Source of the DNA: Vandiemenella viatica
Lineage: Eukaryota; Arthropoda; Insecta; Orthoptera; Morabidae
Reading direction: 5' to 3'
Length of the DNA: 64,000 bases
Assembly (NCBI GenBank): GCA_031002005.1
Contig: CM061919.1
Location: 17,617,687 to 17,681,686, forward strand
Shown here in pieces: positions 45,976 through 56,379 of the stretch (within the stretch, counting starts at the first letter, position 1; each line of letters begins with the position of its first letter). The notes beneath the pieces are model-generated. The model searched no databases. It was given only the letters and a program-made list of their open reading frames with translations, and had not been told where the DNA came from. Both the position numbers and the translations under genes were made by a program.

Positions 45976-46751
45976 GTTGGGTGTGTAGGGAAATTGCCAC
46001 CGGAGCGTGTGCTTCAATGCAATTAAATTAAAATTAATTAGTTTTAATAACATGACGTTAGAAAAGGAATCAGCTGTATGGGGCATTGGTTGAAATATCG
46101 TGACTTTGTCACAATATCAAATTGCGAGTTGTTACATCCTTAAGCTCCACAGAATAAAACTAAGTGGTTGTTTCCACAAATAAGGCGTCTACTTTCAATA
46201 TTTTTCCGCTGTAGGCTTTTACAAATTGTTTTCGATTTTATATTCAAAACGAACTTCCATTAATAACAAGAAGTAACCAGCAACAAACAATAAAAATAAT
46301 TGAAAACTTGGGTAATAGGAAATGCTCTATTCGCAGCGGCAGCGTTTACAGACGTGACGTCACGACTGTCAATGCACGCGCCAGGTAGCGAAGGAGCCTT
46401 CAGGGGGGCTTTTAAATTCTTTAAATTATAACTTTAAATTTTACGCAAAATAATGAACTGTCGCCTAAAAGTCTCTTCACTCGGTGAATAACGTGCACCA
46501 ATAAACAATTTAAAACCATTTTCAAGAAGTAGTCAAATACCCAATTGGAGTACTACTATATTTCAGTTAAAACCTTAACCATGCATAAAGGTAAGACATA
46601 CAACAAGGGGATTAGATATATGTAGATTGAGACTATCACTTGACAGAGTTGTTGTTCAGACAAACTAGTGGATGACAGGTTGCAGTTTGTCCAAGTCACG
46701 TGGTATCAGTGTGCACACATCTGGTTCCCTTGCCAGATGCCTTACTCCCAT

Positions 46752-47087
46752 TGTAACATATAAGACTAGTTTTTAAGTATTAATTTTAAGTGACAATAAT
46801 CTTTGGTCAGCGGGCGCGGCCAAAGAAAATTATGTATAGCAAGAGAGAGATGTGTGTGATCGCTAGGAACAAAGAGAGCACGGATTGTATTAAGATTGCG
46901 AGTGTGTTTAACTATCTGGTTTTGATAAAACGTTTCATGTTGGTGGTGTATATGTATTGTTTTTTTTTTTTGTTTATTAAAAATCATATCCAACTAACCA
47001 CAACCTGCAAAAACAAATAAAATGCATCATCGGCAGGTTAAAACCTGGCTTTCCTGGTGAGGTTGAAAAGAAAATAGTCGGGTTATA
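46752..47087 (+). repeat. 5' LTR
   Basis: 336 bp. It matches the 3' LTR over its length apart from substitutions, an absent 20 bp piece (CCTTACATTAATATGCAC region) and an absent 46 bp SINE tail. A polyadenylation-like AATAAA is found at 47015. Confidence 0.85.
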
Positions 47088-47527
47088 TTTAGCGACCCAG
47101 TACCAGAATTTACGGGTGTTAATTACTACTAATGAGCATAGCACCCTAAACGACTGGACTTCTGATGACGCAGTGGAAACGGCGAATTCCAGATTTTCAT
47201 TCTACGCAGCGCGGCAAGTAGAGAACATTCCATTTATAAGTTCTGAGGTGGCAGTAATCATCCCTCATATAAAGAAAAAAGAGAAGAAAAGAAAAGTAAT
47301 TAAAATTTGGACACTGAGTAAATAACGTACAGTAAAGAACTTGAAACTGAAGCCGTGATTGTTGTTGAGACTGTCTTTCTTCAGTAGTAAATTAGCTATT
47401 TTTTGATAAGTAGTGAGTGTATAGTAAAGAAGTTAAAGATGGAGCAGTGATTTTTCTACATCTACATCTACATATATACTCTGCAATTCACAAAATTGTG
47501 GGCGGCAGAGGGTGCTCAGCACCAAAG

Positions 47528-50250
47528 CTAATCTTTTTCTTGTGCATTCCAATCCCTAATGGTACAAGGGAAAAAAGAATTCATATAAGAATCATTGCGG
47601 CACCTTATTTCTCGAATCTTATCTTTCCTGTCATTCCGGCTCAAATAGGTTGGTGGGCGAAGTATTTCACTACACTTGTGAGCGAAAGTGGGAGTACACA
47701 TGTTTACCAATAAGTTTAAACGAAACGTGCGTCGTCTATCTACCAGAGACTCCCAGCCTAGTCTACTAATCAGTTCTGTGACGCTTTCATAAGGACTGTA
47801 GCAAGCGGTCACGAATCGAGCGGCTCTTCTCTGTACTTTCGATCAACCCCTTATGAAACGGATCCCAAATGGCACAACAATAGTCCAAATGTGGACGCAC
47901 AAGAGATTTGTACGCTATCTCCTTTGTTTGTTCATTGCTAATTTTTCGAGATTCGACCTATGAATCGCAACCTAGAATTAGCTCTACCTACTAACGAATT
48001 AATGTGTAAGTCCCATTTCATGTTCCTTTGTACTGTTACTCCCAAATATTTCATAGAATCAACCAAATCAATAACTGAATTGTTTAACTCGTATTTCTGA
48101 ACAATTGGATTCTTTTTGTTAGTTATACTCATTGTCTTGCACTTTTTACAATTTAGCGTAAGTTGCCACTCAGCGCACCATGCCAAAATAATATCCAGAT
48201 CATGCTGAATTTCTAAGCAATCGGCCAAATTCCTTACTTCCCTATAAATAACCGCATCATCAGCAAACAATCTAAAAACGCTTTTCACTTGGTCTCCGAG
48301 ATCGTTTATAAAAATTAAGAAAAGAAGTGGTCCTATTACGCTTCCTTGAGGTACCCCCAATGTACCATCTAGATTAGAAGAACTTTCTCCTTCAACGACG
48401 ACATACTGCGACCGACCAGTCAGAAAATCCTTGATCCATCCACATAGCTGATCCAATATACCGTACGCTCGAAGCTTCGCTAAAAGGCAGTTGTGTGGCA
48501 CAGAGTCAAAGGCTTTCTGAAAATCTAAAAAAATTGCATCTACTTGTGAACCTGCGTCAATAACTTTCATTACGTCGTGTGTAAATAGGGCCAGCTGTGT
48601 TCCACATGATCTTTTCTTCCGAAATCCGTGTTGATTTGTTGTAAGCAAATTATTATCGTCTAAAAATTTCATAATGTTCGAGCATATAATATGTTCCATA
48701 ACTCTACTACAAACAGATGTTATAGAAATGGGATGATAGTTTCCAGGATCACTTCGATCTCCTTTCTTGAAAATTGGAGTTACTTGCGCAATTTTCCAGT
48801 CTGAAGGTACTTTTCGCTCTTCTAATGATTTACTGAATATATCAGACAGAAATGGCCCGATTTCTGTCGCATACTCTGAAAATACCCTTACTGGAATTCC
48901 ATCCGGGCCCGGTGCTTTCCCCCACATCAGGAGCTCTAATTGCATTATGATACCTGCAGTATCTATTCGTAATGATTCCATCACCAACTCGACACGGCGT
49001 GGGAAAACAGGAATACTATCCTTATTTTCATCAGTAAATAAATTTTTGAATACAGTATTTAGTACGTTAGCTTTATCGCGGCTTTCATTAACCTCGGAAC
49101 CTTCACGAATTAGTGCTGGAATATTGCTATTGGTACAATTGACTTTTCGTACATACAACCAAAATTTCTTTGGGTTTTCTGTGAGACTCTTGGACAGAGA
49201 GTTGGAATGAAAATCATTGAAGGCCTCGCGCATTACATTCTTAATACATCCTCTTAACTCAGCTAAGGTTTCTAAATCGCTGTGACACCCCTTCCTTCTT
49301 GAGCGTGCGAGTATCCTCCTTTGTTTTTTGAGTAATCTTTTGACTTCGCATGTGTACCACGGTGGATCATCCTCCCCATTTATTGTCCGCTTCTGTATAT
49401 GTATACCCATACCTTCCCTGACTATTCGTATAAACCGATGCCACATCTCTTCAACGGTGTCCTTTGTTGACTTGAAGTTATGGTAATTATTCCTCAGGTA
49501 GGTTCTAAAACACTCCTTAGAGGCCTTACTGAATCTGTATACAATCCGCCCTTTTCTTCTTTTACGCTTGGTTATTAGTCTGATAGCTGCAATTGCCGCT
49601 TTGTGATCGCTTATACCCGTGATCGTTGAAATGTCGGTGAATAATTCGGGCCTGTTGGTAACCAGCAGATCTAAAATATTTTCGCTACCGTTATGACACC
49701 GCGTAGGTTCATTAACTAGCTGCTCGAGATGATTATCTGAGAACAAATCGAGAATTATTTCAGAAGCTGCCTTATTCCTGCTACCTTTAATGTGAACGTA
49801 ATTACGCCAGTCAATATAAGGCAGATTGAAGTTGCCTCCTAGAATCATAGCATGATCCTGAAAACGGCTAGTTATACTGTTTACATTATTTCTTAACTCC
49901 TCGGCGATAGCTATGTCGGAATCGGGTGGGCGGTAGAAGGTGCCTATGATGAGTTTTGACCTAGCAACATTGAGTTTAATCCATATGATTTCACAGATCG
50001 TATCGACTTACATGGGAGAAATTTACTCACAGCAATGAATACCCCACCTCCATGAGAATGTAATCTGTCTTTACGAAAAACGTTCATGCTATCTTTAAAA
50101 GTTTCGGCGGAACTTATTTCCGGTTTTAGCCAACTTTCTGTACCGATAACGATATCCGCTTCTGTGCTACAAATAATGCTTTCAAGTTCCGGTTGTTTGT
50201 TACAAACGCTTCTACAGTTAATTATGAGAACTTTTAACTGTCAAGATTCT
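47528..50250 (-). pseudogene. LINE ORF2, endonuclease and reverse transcriptase
   Basis: The endonuclease begins KVLIINCRSVCNKQPELE and IVIGTESWL (50240-50100). It shifts frame near 50005, then runs CEIIWIKLN, FYRPPDSD, LGGNFNLPYIDW and GISDHKAA (49848 on). The RT follows in one open frame to 47938, with VTPIFKKGDRS, NYHPISITSV, QHGFRKKRSC, DFQKAFDSVPH, GVPQGSVIGPLLF and RLFADDAVIY, so the FADD site is intact. A last frame (47812-47528) supplies the C-terminus (LGWESLVDRRR, SFFPCTIRDWNA). It is about 900 codons with two frameshifts and few other defects, so it is young. Confidence 0.9.
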
Positions 50251-50329
50251 TTTAGGTTCCTCCTACATTCCGGTGTTGCATCTGATTGGGTTGCCCGTAA
50301 CTGTATTTCGTGTTCCGGCTCTTCCTCCC

Positions 50330-50776
50330 TCAGCCAAAAAAACCACCCAGTGTATTCCACACGGCCCCTGCCACCCGTGTAGCCGATTCACGTGTGTAGT
50401 GCACACCTGACCTATTAAGGGGAACCCTACATGACTCGACCCTATGGCGAAGATCGAGGAATCTGCAGCCAATATCATCACAGAAACGTCGTAGTCTCTG
50501 GTTCAGCCCCTCAATACGGCTCTGAACCAGAGGTCCACAATCAACTCTGTCTATGATGCTACAGACGGTTAGCTCTGCCGATATCTTGCGGCCACTGGCC
50601 ACAGAGTTCACCCTTTCAGCCAGCCGCTGGAAGGAAGAGAGGATAACTTCCGACCCAAGGCGACAAGCATCATTGGTGCCGACATGAGCCACAATCTGTA
50701 GTTGGCTACACCTCGTCCTTTCTATGGCGTCCCTGTCCTTTTTGCGGTGGGGATTGGCTCTCTTGAGTAGTAACAC
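50330..50776 (-). pseudogene. LINE ORF1 C-terminus, SGNH esterase-like domain
   Basis: About 148 residues, open to the end, of the esterase-like domain found in ORF1 of CR1/L2-type LINEs. It has VAHVGTNDACRLG (the GxND block), SFQRLAERV, and LNRSGVHYT near the end, where the usual D-x-x-H catalytic pair appears as S-G-V-H, so the acidic residue seems lost. The N-terminus is missing because the element is truncated. The ORF2 start lies about 90 bases downstream. Confidence 0.75.
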
Positions 50777-50819
50777 TTTTGTTGTTGCTTGTAATATATG
50801 TATTATATATAATAATTGT

Positions 50820-51846
50820 ATGACACTAGCTAGAATGAGTGCTGAAGGTAATTTGGGAGAATTTGAAGGTAGTATTTCCGAAAGAGAGATGGGAAGTTCA
50901 GAAACAGTAAGTTTTGATGACAGCTATGTAAATTTAATGGGAGACTTTTTGGCGACAACAATATTATTCAAAACGAATCCTTTGATAGTTCTATTATTAG
51001 CAGGAGTTAAGTTAAGCTTTCCGGTTATGTTGCATATAGTAAACTTCATAGTAATACTGAAAATAATGAATTAATTAATGAAGAGAATAATGTTAATGGG
51101 GGGCAAAATTTGATAGAAAGTGCAGTTTCACCAAAGCCAGATCGACCGAATGATGTTCGAGAAATGAATATGGATCTTGAATTGATATTAAATGCCATAA
51201 CGCAAACCAGACAAGACATCCGAGGATTTCAACAGAGCCAAGAAAAAACCAGACAAGACCTCGGAATAATTAACGAAAAACTCACGCAAGTTATACAAAG
51301 GAGTCAAGAATTTGAGAAAAGGATTACGGAAACTATTAATCAGAATATTAAAAGGACAGAAGAAACGATAGTAAGTGTGTCTGGAAGAATTTTGAAGGTG
51401 GAGAAGGAGACAGAAAAAAAAAAAAAAGAAGTGGAGTGGAAGATCGAAACGAGTCGTTAAAAGATACATTCGAGGAAGAAGAATTAGCAGATAATGATAG
51501 CGAGCTACCTTTAAGTATTAACGAAAGTGAAAATATTTCTAGCAGTGATGGGGAAGAGTACGAATGCAGAAGTAGTGAGAATGAATATGAAGAAAATGAT
51601 GAAAGTGGAATAAGAATATTTTTCATAAGGAGATATGAGGAAGAAAGAGATGAAAATTTATCGCAGATGGGAACCAAAGAAAAGAATACTGTACCAGGTA
51701 GCTATAAAAGAACGAATGTATTTTTCCGGCACGGTAATACAGACGCCGCTACATATGTTTCTTTTGACAGGAAAGATGAAAGGGAAGCGATGAAAGTATT
51801 GTTGCAGGACACAATCGATGACACCAAATTTCTTCAAATTATTTGA
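50820..51846 (+). pseudogene. gag-like region of the LTR element
   Basis: Three frames follow one another: an acidic start (MSAEGNLGEFEGSISE at about 50836), a glutamine/glutamate/lysine-rich coiled coil (51110-51460, with repeated RQD, EKR and EKE patterns), and an acidic, serine-rich part (51436-51846, LSINESENISSSDG to the KFLQII end). The change of frame between the last two falls on a run of about 14 A's (51413-51427). The coiled coil and charge pattern suggest a structural gag protein, but no zinc knuckle is seen. A gag assignment rests mainly on position between LTRs. Confidence 0.5.
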
Positions 51847-52029
51847 GAAAAGAGTACCCACCTGATATAGGTACAAGAGAAGTAGTTGAATGGTCTCATA
51901 AAAAGTTGAACTGGAAAACAAAAAAGAAATTACACAAAGGACTGGAAGAATATGAAAAATCGGCAGAAAGGAATGGGAAGAGGTGGAAGAAAAAGCTACG
52001 GTAGAACGATGTGTATGCAAGAAGCTTAA

Positions 52030-52212
52030 ATGTTACTCACGGGGGCAGGTATTTCCATTATCAAATTGTTTTCGGAGATATTGTTTTTGGTGAAAACTAG
52101 ACAAAAGTCTTGCGAAATAAATTCTTTAAAATCTATCACGGACCTTTTAAGATTGTTGATAAGCAAAATGCGAGTGCCTATTTGCTTGCTTATCCCAAAT
52201 CTAATAAAATAA
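52030..52212 (+). pseudogene. Aspartic protease remnant of the LTR element
   Basis: The frame begins LLTGAGISIIKLFSE, resembling the DTGAgiSiI active-site strand of retroelement aspartic proteases, but with leucine where the catalytic aspartate should be. The rest (SLKSITDLLRL) is not decisive. Downstream sequence to 52750 is full of stops and no RT motif is found. Confidence 0.45.
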
Positions 52213-52763
52213 TAGGATTAAGAAATGTGGTCGATTTAAAATTGTATAGAACAAAGGACTAAAAAGATAAAATGTTAAGGAATTGACAAAGTAATATTGT
52301 ATTGATCTTAAAACAGAATAGTATCATAAAAGAAACATGAATAGCAATCCAATGGTTAATAGTAATATGTATTTTTATTGTTAACGCCTTGTTGTGAAGA
52401 GAAAGTAGCAGGAAAAATGTAATGGTTAAGACTGAAATTTGAGCATGGTTAATCTGAACTGAGTGTACGTGTCAGTGCAAACGAACAATAATAGAATTGG
52501 ACGCTATACAGTGCCTATGATGCCAGATTTAGTGGCAAGCAAACTTTTAAATAGTGAACTGATATAGACTATGCTAATAATTTCGATTAAAAATCCATTT
52601 TCACAATGTGGAAAAAGTAAGGCCATTGCAAAGTAAATTTCAGAAGAATTGTTGGACATTGTATTCAAGGAGAAAATGGTGTTATCCATTATGTATTTTA
52701 ATAACTTCTCAGCAAATTAAAAATTGTGCTAAATTCATTAACCTGCCTCGAAGTGGGGGCAGG

Positions 52764-53165
52764 TGTAACATAAACGCTAAGACTAGTTTTTAAGTATTAA
52801 TTTTTAGTGACAATAATCTTTGGTCAGCGGGCACGGCCAAAGAAAATTATATATAGTAAGAGAGAGATATGTATGATCGCTGAGAAACAAAGAGAGCACG
52901 GATTGTATTAAGATTGCGAGTGTGTTTAACTATCTGGTTTTGATAAAACATTTCATGTTGTTGGTGTATATGTATGTTTTTTTTTGTTTGTTTATTAATC
53001 ATCATATCCAACTAAATGCCTTACATTAATATGCACAACCTGCAAAAACAAATAAAATGCATCATCGGCAGGTTATAACCTGGCTTTCCTGGTTGTTTTT
53101 TTAATTGCTTTACGTCTCTCAACAGCGAGGTCTTTAGAGGTTGAAAAGAAAATAGCTGGGTTATA
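52764..53165 (+). repeat. 3' LTR with a 46 bp SINE tail inserted
   Basis: 402 bp. The extra length relative to the 5' LTR is an 18-20 bp piece near 53020 and about 46 bp at 53092-53138. The latter reads TTACGTCTCTCAACAGCGAG and is the reverse complement of the 3' end of SINE family 1. Confidence 0.85.
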
Positions 53166-53435
53166 CCATGCATTACTTTTAACAAAAAATAGTGTAAAGT
53201 GTGTTTGTTATGGCCCTATTGCCTTCACACGTAATGAGTGATAGTTTTACATTCCCCATGTTACCTTATTTTCATTGCCTAAAAGCATATTCACCTAACA
53301 ACTATCTTTAACTACAAATTTAGCAGATATTCCACATTTAAACTTGATAATCATTTACAATTCATTCAAAGACAAATTTTACATTTTGTTATCATTCTTC
53401 TATCAACGAAAAGATGTTTTCTGTCTCCACGTACA

Positions 53436-54936
53436 CCAGGTGTGTAAATATGAAACCGGAATTTGCCGATAGATAGCTCTAGCTATCAATGCAGTTACCA
53501 TCAGATCGCATCATTGTTGCCATTTTCTTTTTTGACAGCCAATAGATTTACAACTCATAATAATACATGTTTCATATGACAGTGTAATTTTCAATAATGT
53601 TGAACATGTCGAGTTTTGAGCCTAGTAACTATGATTTGCAGACATTGTTGATTTTCTGTTACCATTTAAAGAAAACTGCTGCAGAATCGCATCAAATGCT
53701 TGTCAAAGCTTACGCTGAGTGTCATCTCAGTAAATCAGTGTTTTGAGTGGTATAAAAAATTCCAAAGTGGTGATTTTGAGGCGAGAAATGAAGACCATGG
53801 AAGACCTCCAAAGAAATTTGAAGACGGAGCGTGGTGGCGTAATGGTTAGCTTTCTGGCCTCGCATTTGGGAGGATGTCAGTTCGAATCCCCGTCCGGGCA
53901 TCCAGATTTGGGTTTTCCATGGTTTCCCAAATCACTCCAGGCAAATGCCAGGATGCTTCCTTCAAAAGGTCATGGCCGAATTCCTTCCTATTCCTTGCCC
54001 CCCATCCTTTCCAGTCTCTAAAGACCTCGCTGTAAAGAGACGTTAAACAGTTAAAAAAATTTGAAGACAGCGATTAGCAAGCATTGCCGGATTATGCTCA
54101 AACGCAACAACTCGCTGATCAAATAAATGTAACACGCGAAGTTGTAACCATATGTTTAAAAGCAATGGGAAAGATCCAGAAGGTGGGAAAATTGGTTCCA
54201 TATTAACTGAATGAAGGACAGGAAGAAAAATGAAAAACAACTTGTGAATCGCTGCTTGCCAGGTATAAAAGTCATTTTTCCATCGAATTATGACAGGTGA
54301 TTAAAAGTGGATATATTTTGAGAACTCTAAGCATAAAAAATAATGGGCAACTCCGGGTGAATCGTAAACATCAACTACAAGGCCAAATCGCTATGGAAAA
54401 AAGACAATGCTCTGTGTTTGGTGGGATCAAAATGGTGGTACTAAAACCTGGTGAAACTGTTAATGCTGAACATTATCAACAGCGAATGATCAATTTGAAT
54501 CAAGCACAGTGGGAAAAATGACCAGAATACCAGAAAAGGCAACACAAAGTGATTTTGCTTAATGACAAGGAACCATCAAAACCATTTAAGGAAATGACTG
54601 AGGTATGAGCCTAGTAACTATGATTAGCTGGGAGATAGTGATACATGAGGTTTACTCACCTGACTTAGCTCCATCCGATTACTATCTCTTTACATCGATG
54701 GGACACACATTCGCTGAGCAGCACTTCACTTCTTATGAAAATGTACGAAAATGGCTAAATGACTGGTTTGCGTCAAAAGATAAAAACTTTTTTGGCATGG
54801 CATTCATAAATTACCAGAGAGATGGGAAAAATGTATATCTAGCAATGGACAATATTTGAAATAACGTACTTTGTATCATTATATGATAAATGTGTATTTT
54901 TTATGAAAAAATCCGGTTTCTTATTTACACACCTGG
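53436..54936 (+). mobile_element. Mariner element with SINE insertion
   Basis: Terminal inverted repeats CCAGGTGTGTAAATA(T)GAAACCGG at 53436 and its complement ending at 54936, with TA to the right and CA (probably a changed TA) to the left. Without the SINE and its duplication the length is about 1.26 kb, normal for mariner. The transposase is spread over several frames: QCFEWYKKFQSGDFEARNED, GRPPKKFED, LADQINVTREVV, IMxxGETVNAEHY and EVYSPDLAPSDYYLF, ending with MAFINYQRDGKNV. It is inactive. Confidence 0.88.
53826..54056 (+). mobile_element. SINE family 1, full-length, TSD AAATTTGAAGAC
   Basis: Best reference copy, 231 bp. It has head GGAGCGTGGTGGCGTAATGG (A box region), B box AGTTCGAATCCCC, body CCGGGCATCC, GGGTTTTCCATGG, GGATGCTTCCTTC and GGCCGAATTCC, and tail GAGACGTTAAACAG then A's. 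It is flanked by a perfect 12 bp duplication AAATTTGAAGAC (53814-53825 and 54057-54068). It interrupts the mariner transposase, which reads KKFED on both sides. Confidence 0.95.
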
Positions 54937-55498
54937 TAACATATTTACCATTTTTTATCTGTATGTTTCAGACGAATTCATATTACAGTACCTTTCAAGG
55001 CATTTGCATAGCTAATAGTTCTTTTACACCTTATACCATGCATAAATTAAATACAGAAGTTGCATGTGGTCTTGTCATTGGCATTGTTTAAAATAATTTC
55101 TTGCAAGTACAGAAATGTTTCTTATATGATAAGTAAAGTTTTAGTGTTTCCATCAGATACACGAACATGGTATCCGGATATTTACACATATCTGACTGAA
55201 ACAGTGTAACACTGCTCCTGTTTTTAATCTATATTTAGTGTCTTATTAATACAAAGAAATAAATTGTGAGTAAACAGCCATTTTACTTAATTTAAATAGT
55301 AGCAATAAAGAATAAAAATACAAATAATTAAATCAGAATTTAAGCTGAAACAATCTTTTGACATTTCTTGACTGTACATTTACATAGTTTCATGTTAAAA
55401 TCTCTGTTTATATGACTTCATTCCCATTTCATGAAGAAATAAACTTGACAAAGTCTTCTGACAAAAAGATATCACATCAAATTATCAGTCTCAATTCT
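54937..55498. other. No gene seen; possible 3' UTR of the minus-strand exon
   Basis: AT-rich with no recognisable element. If the exon at 55499 is real, part of this stretch is its 3' untranslated region. No canonical polyadenylation signal stands out. Confidence 0.4.
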
Positions 55499-55663
55499 TC
55501 ACGATTTCTGCCAAAACTTCCCAGAGCTGCTACGTACACCTTTGCCCTTAAATAATTTCTTTCCTTTTTCTGTTCCTTGTGAAGCAACTTCACGAGTGTC
55601 TGTTGCCATGGCTTCATCAGTATCCTGAGACTGAGTCTTTAATGTTTTCTTGATATTGACAAT
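55499..55663 (-). CDS. Candidate last exon of a host gene (lysine-rich C-terminus)
   Basis: On the minus strand a strong splice acceptor (ATATTCTTTTACAG) is followed by an uninterrupted frame starting IVNIKKTLKTQSQDTDE and ending GVRSSSGKFWQKS with TGA at 55501-55499. The 54 codons are basic and serine-rich, like the tail of a nucleolar or RNA-binding protein. No transposon motif is found in it. I cannot name the gene and do not see the preceding exon within the window. It is the most gene-like piece outside the transposons. Confidence 0.5.
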   Translation of the reverse strand: MVNIKKTLKTQSQDTDEAMATDTREVASQGTEKGKKLFKGKGVRSSSGKFWQKS

Positions 55664-56379
55664 CTGTAAAAGAATATTCTAATTCAGCTTTCTTAATACA
55701 ATGGTCAGGGCTTAGTTTTGAAAGCTAAGTGCAGTATTCTTTATAACTGCTTTCATGAAACTAAAATATTTGTGTAACCAAAACAATAACAATAATAATG
55801 AGCAGGAAAAAGTGTTAAGGCAATGAAAGTAAGTAAGGACAGGAAAATTTAACCCAACAGTTACCACATATGACGGCAGCTGGTATTGACAAAAAAAGGA
55901 ATACTTGTAACACAATATTTCAGTGTTGAATCTTAAAGTAGATGAGATAATCAGGTCACACATGATCATACCAATGCCTGCAGAGTTATTCGGTTGTCGG
56001 TATGATCACATCTGACCTTGTCAAGTGTCCCATCTACACGAAAGAATAAGTTCTCTCGGCTGTCCAGGTGACACCGCATCATGTTGAATACAGCCAACAT
56101 TTCAACCAGCAGTTCTAGGAAGAAAGCCATACTAAGATGGTCAAAACATTTGCTTTATACACTATTTTGCGCCGTCACTCGGACAGTCAAGAGATAACTC
56201 ACACTGGCCATGGTAGCCTACAATCACATACAAGAACAAGGTTCAACACTGAAATAGTGTGGTACAAGTGTTCATAGAGCCCTGTTGCCATTATCAATGG
56301 TAAGTGACAAAAATTCTTCTTAGATGTTCTGCCAGATCAGTTGATCAATGTGTGACGTTCTGACAACAGCCTCTGTTGT
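55664..56379. other. Presumed intron or intergenic sequence
   Basis: No element identified with certainty. It would be the last intron if the exon at 55499-55663 is real. Confidence 0.4.

Larger units (their letters stand above)
42626..46542. mobile_element. Long-TIR DNA transposon, copy B
   Basis: Same family as 13159-16504. The ends are AGGCTATTTGAC and, inverted, GGGTATTTGAC, flanked by AAT as in copy A. Inverted similarity between the two sides extends over roughly 450 bp (GCCTTATTTGTGG and AACAATTTGTAAAAGCCTAC on both), so this is a long-TIR element. TGACGTCA lies 193 bp from the left end and 180 bp from the right. It contains two hAT MITEs and a SINE head fragment, and no transposase. 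The host site is a Tigger/pogo 3' end. Confidence 0.8.
47455..50780 (-). mobile_element. L2/CR1-like LINE, 5' truncated, nested in LTR element
   Basis: A 3.3 kb LINE on the minus strand, with the end of ORF1 (esterase-like) at 50776-50330 and ORF2 at about 50250-47528. The 3' end carries a TGTAGA-type hexamer repeat at 47457-47474, a tail known in many insect LINEs of this group. The 5' end breaks off at about 50780 inside ORF1. It is one of the best preserved elements in the window. It interrupts the gag-side leader of the LTR retrotransposon. Confidence 0.9.
46752..53165 (+). mobile_element. LTR retrotransposon with nested LINE, TSD CCAT
   Basis: Two related LTRs (46752-47087 and 52764-53165) begin TGTAACATA and end GGGTTATA. 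They are flanked by the 4 bp duplication CCAT (46748-46751 and 53166-53169), as in Gypsy-type elements. A tRNA-like primer site follows the 5' LTR (TAGCGACCCAG from 47090) and a purine tract (AAGTGGGGGCAGG) precedes the 3' LTR. Inside are acidic and coiled-coil gag-like frames and a degraded protease, but no RT or integrase, so it is deleted. A LINE of 3.3 kb is inserted at about 47455 in the opposite direction. Confidence 0.88.
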
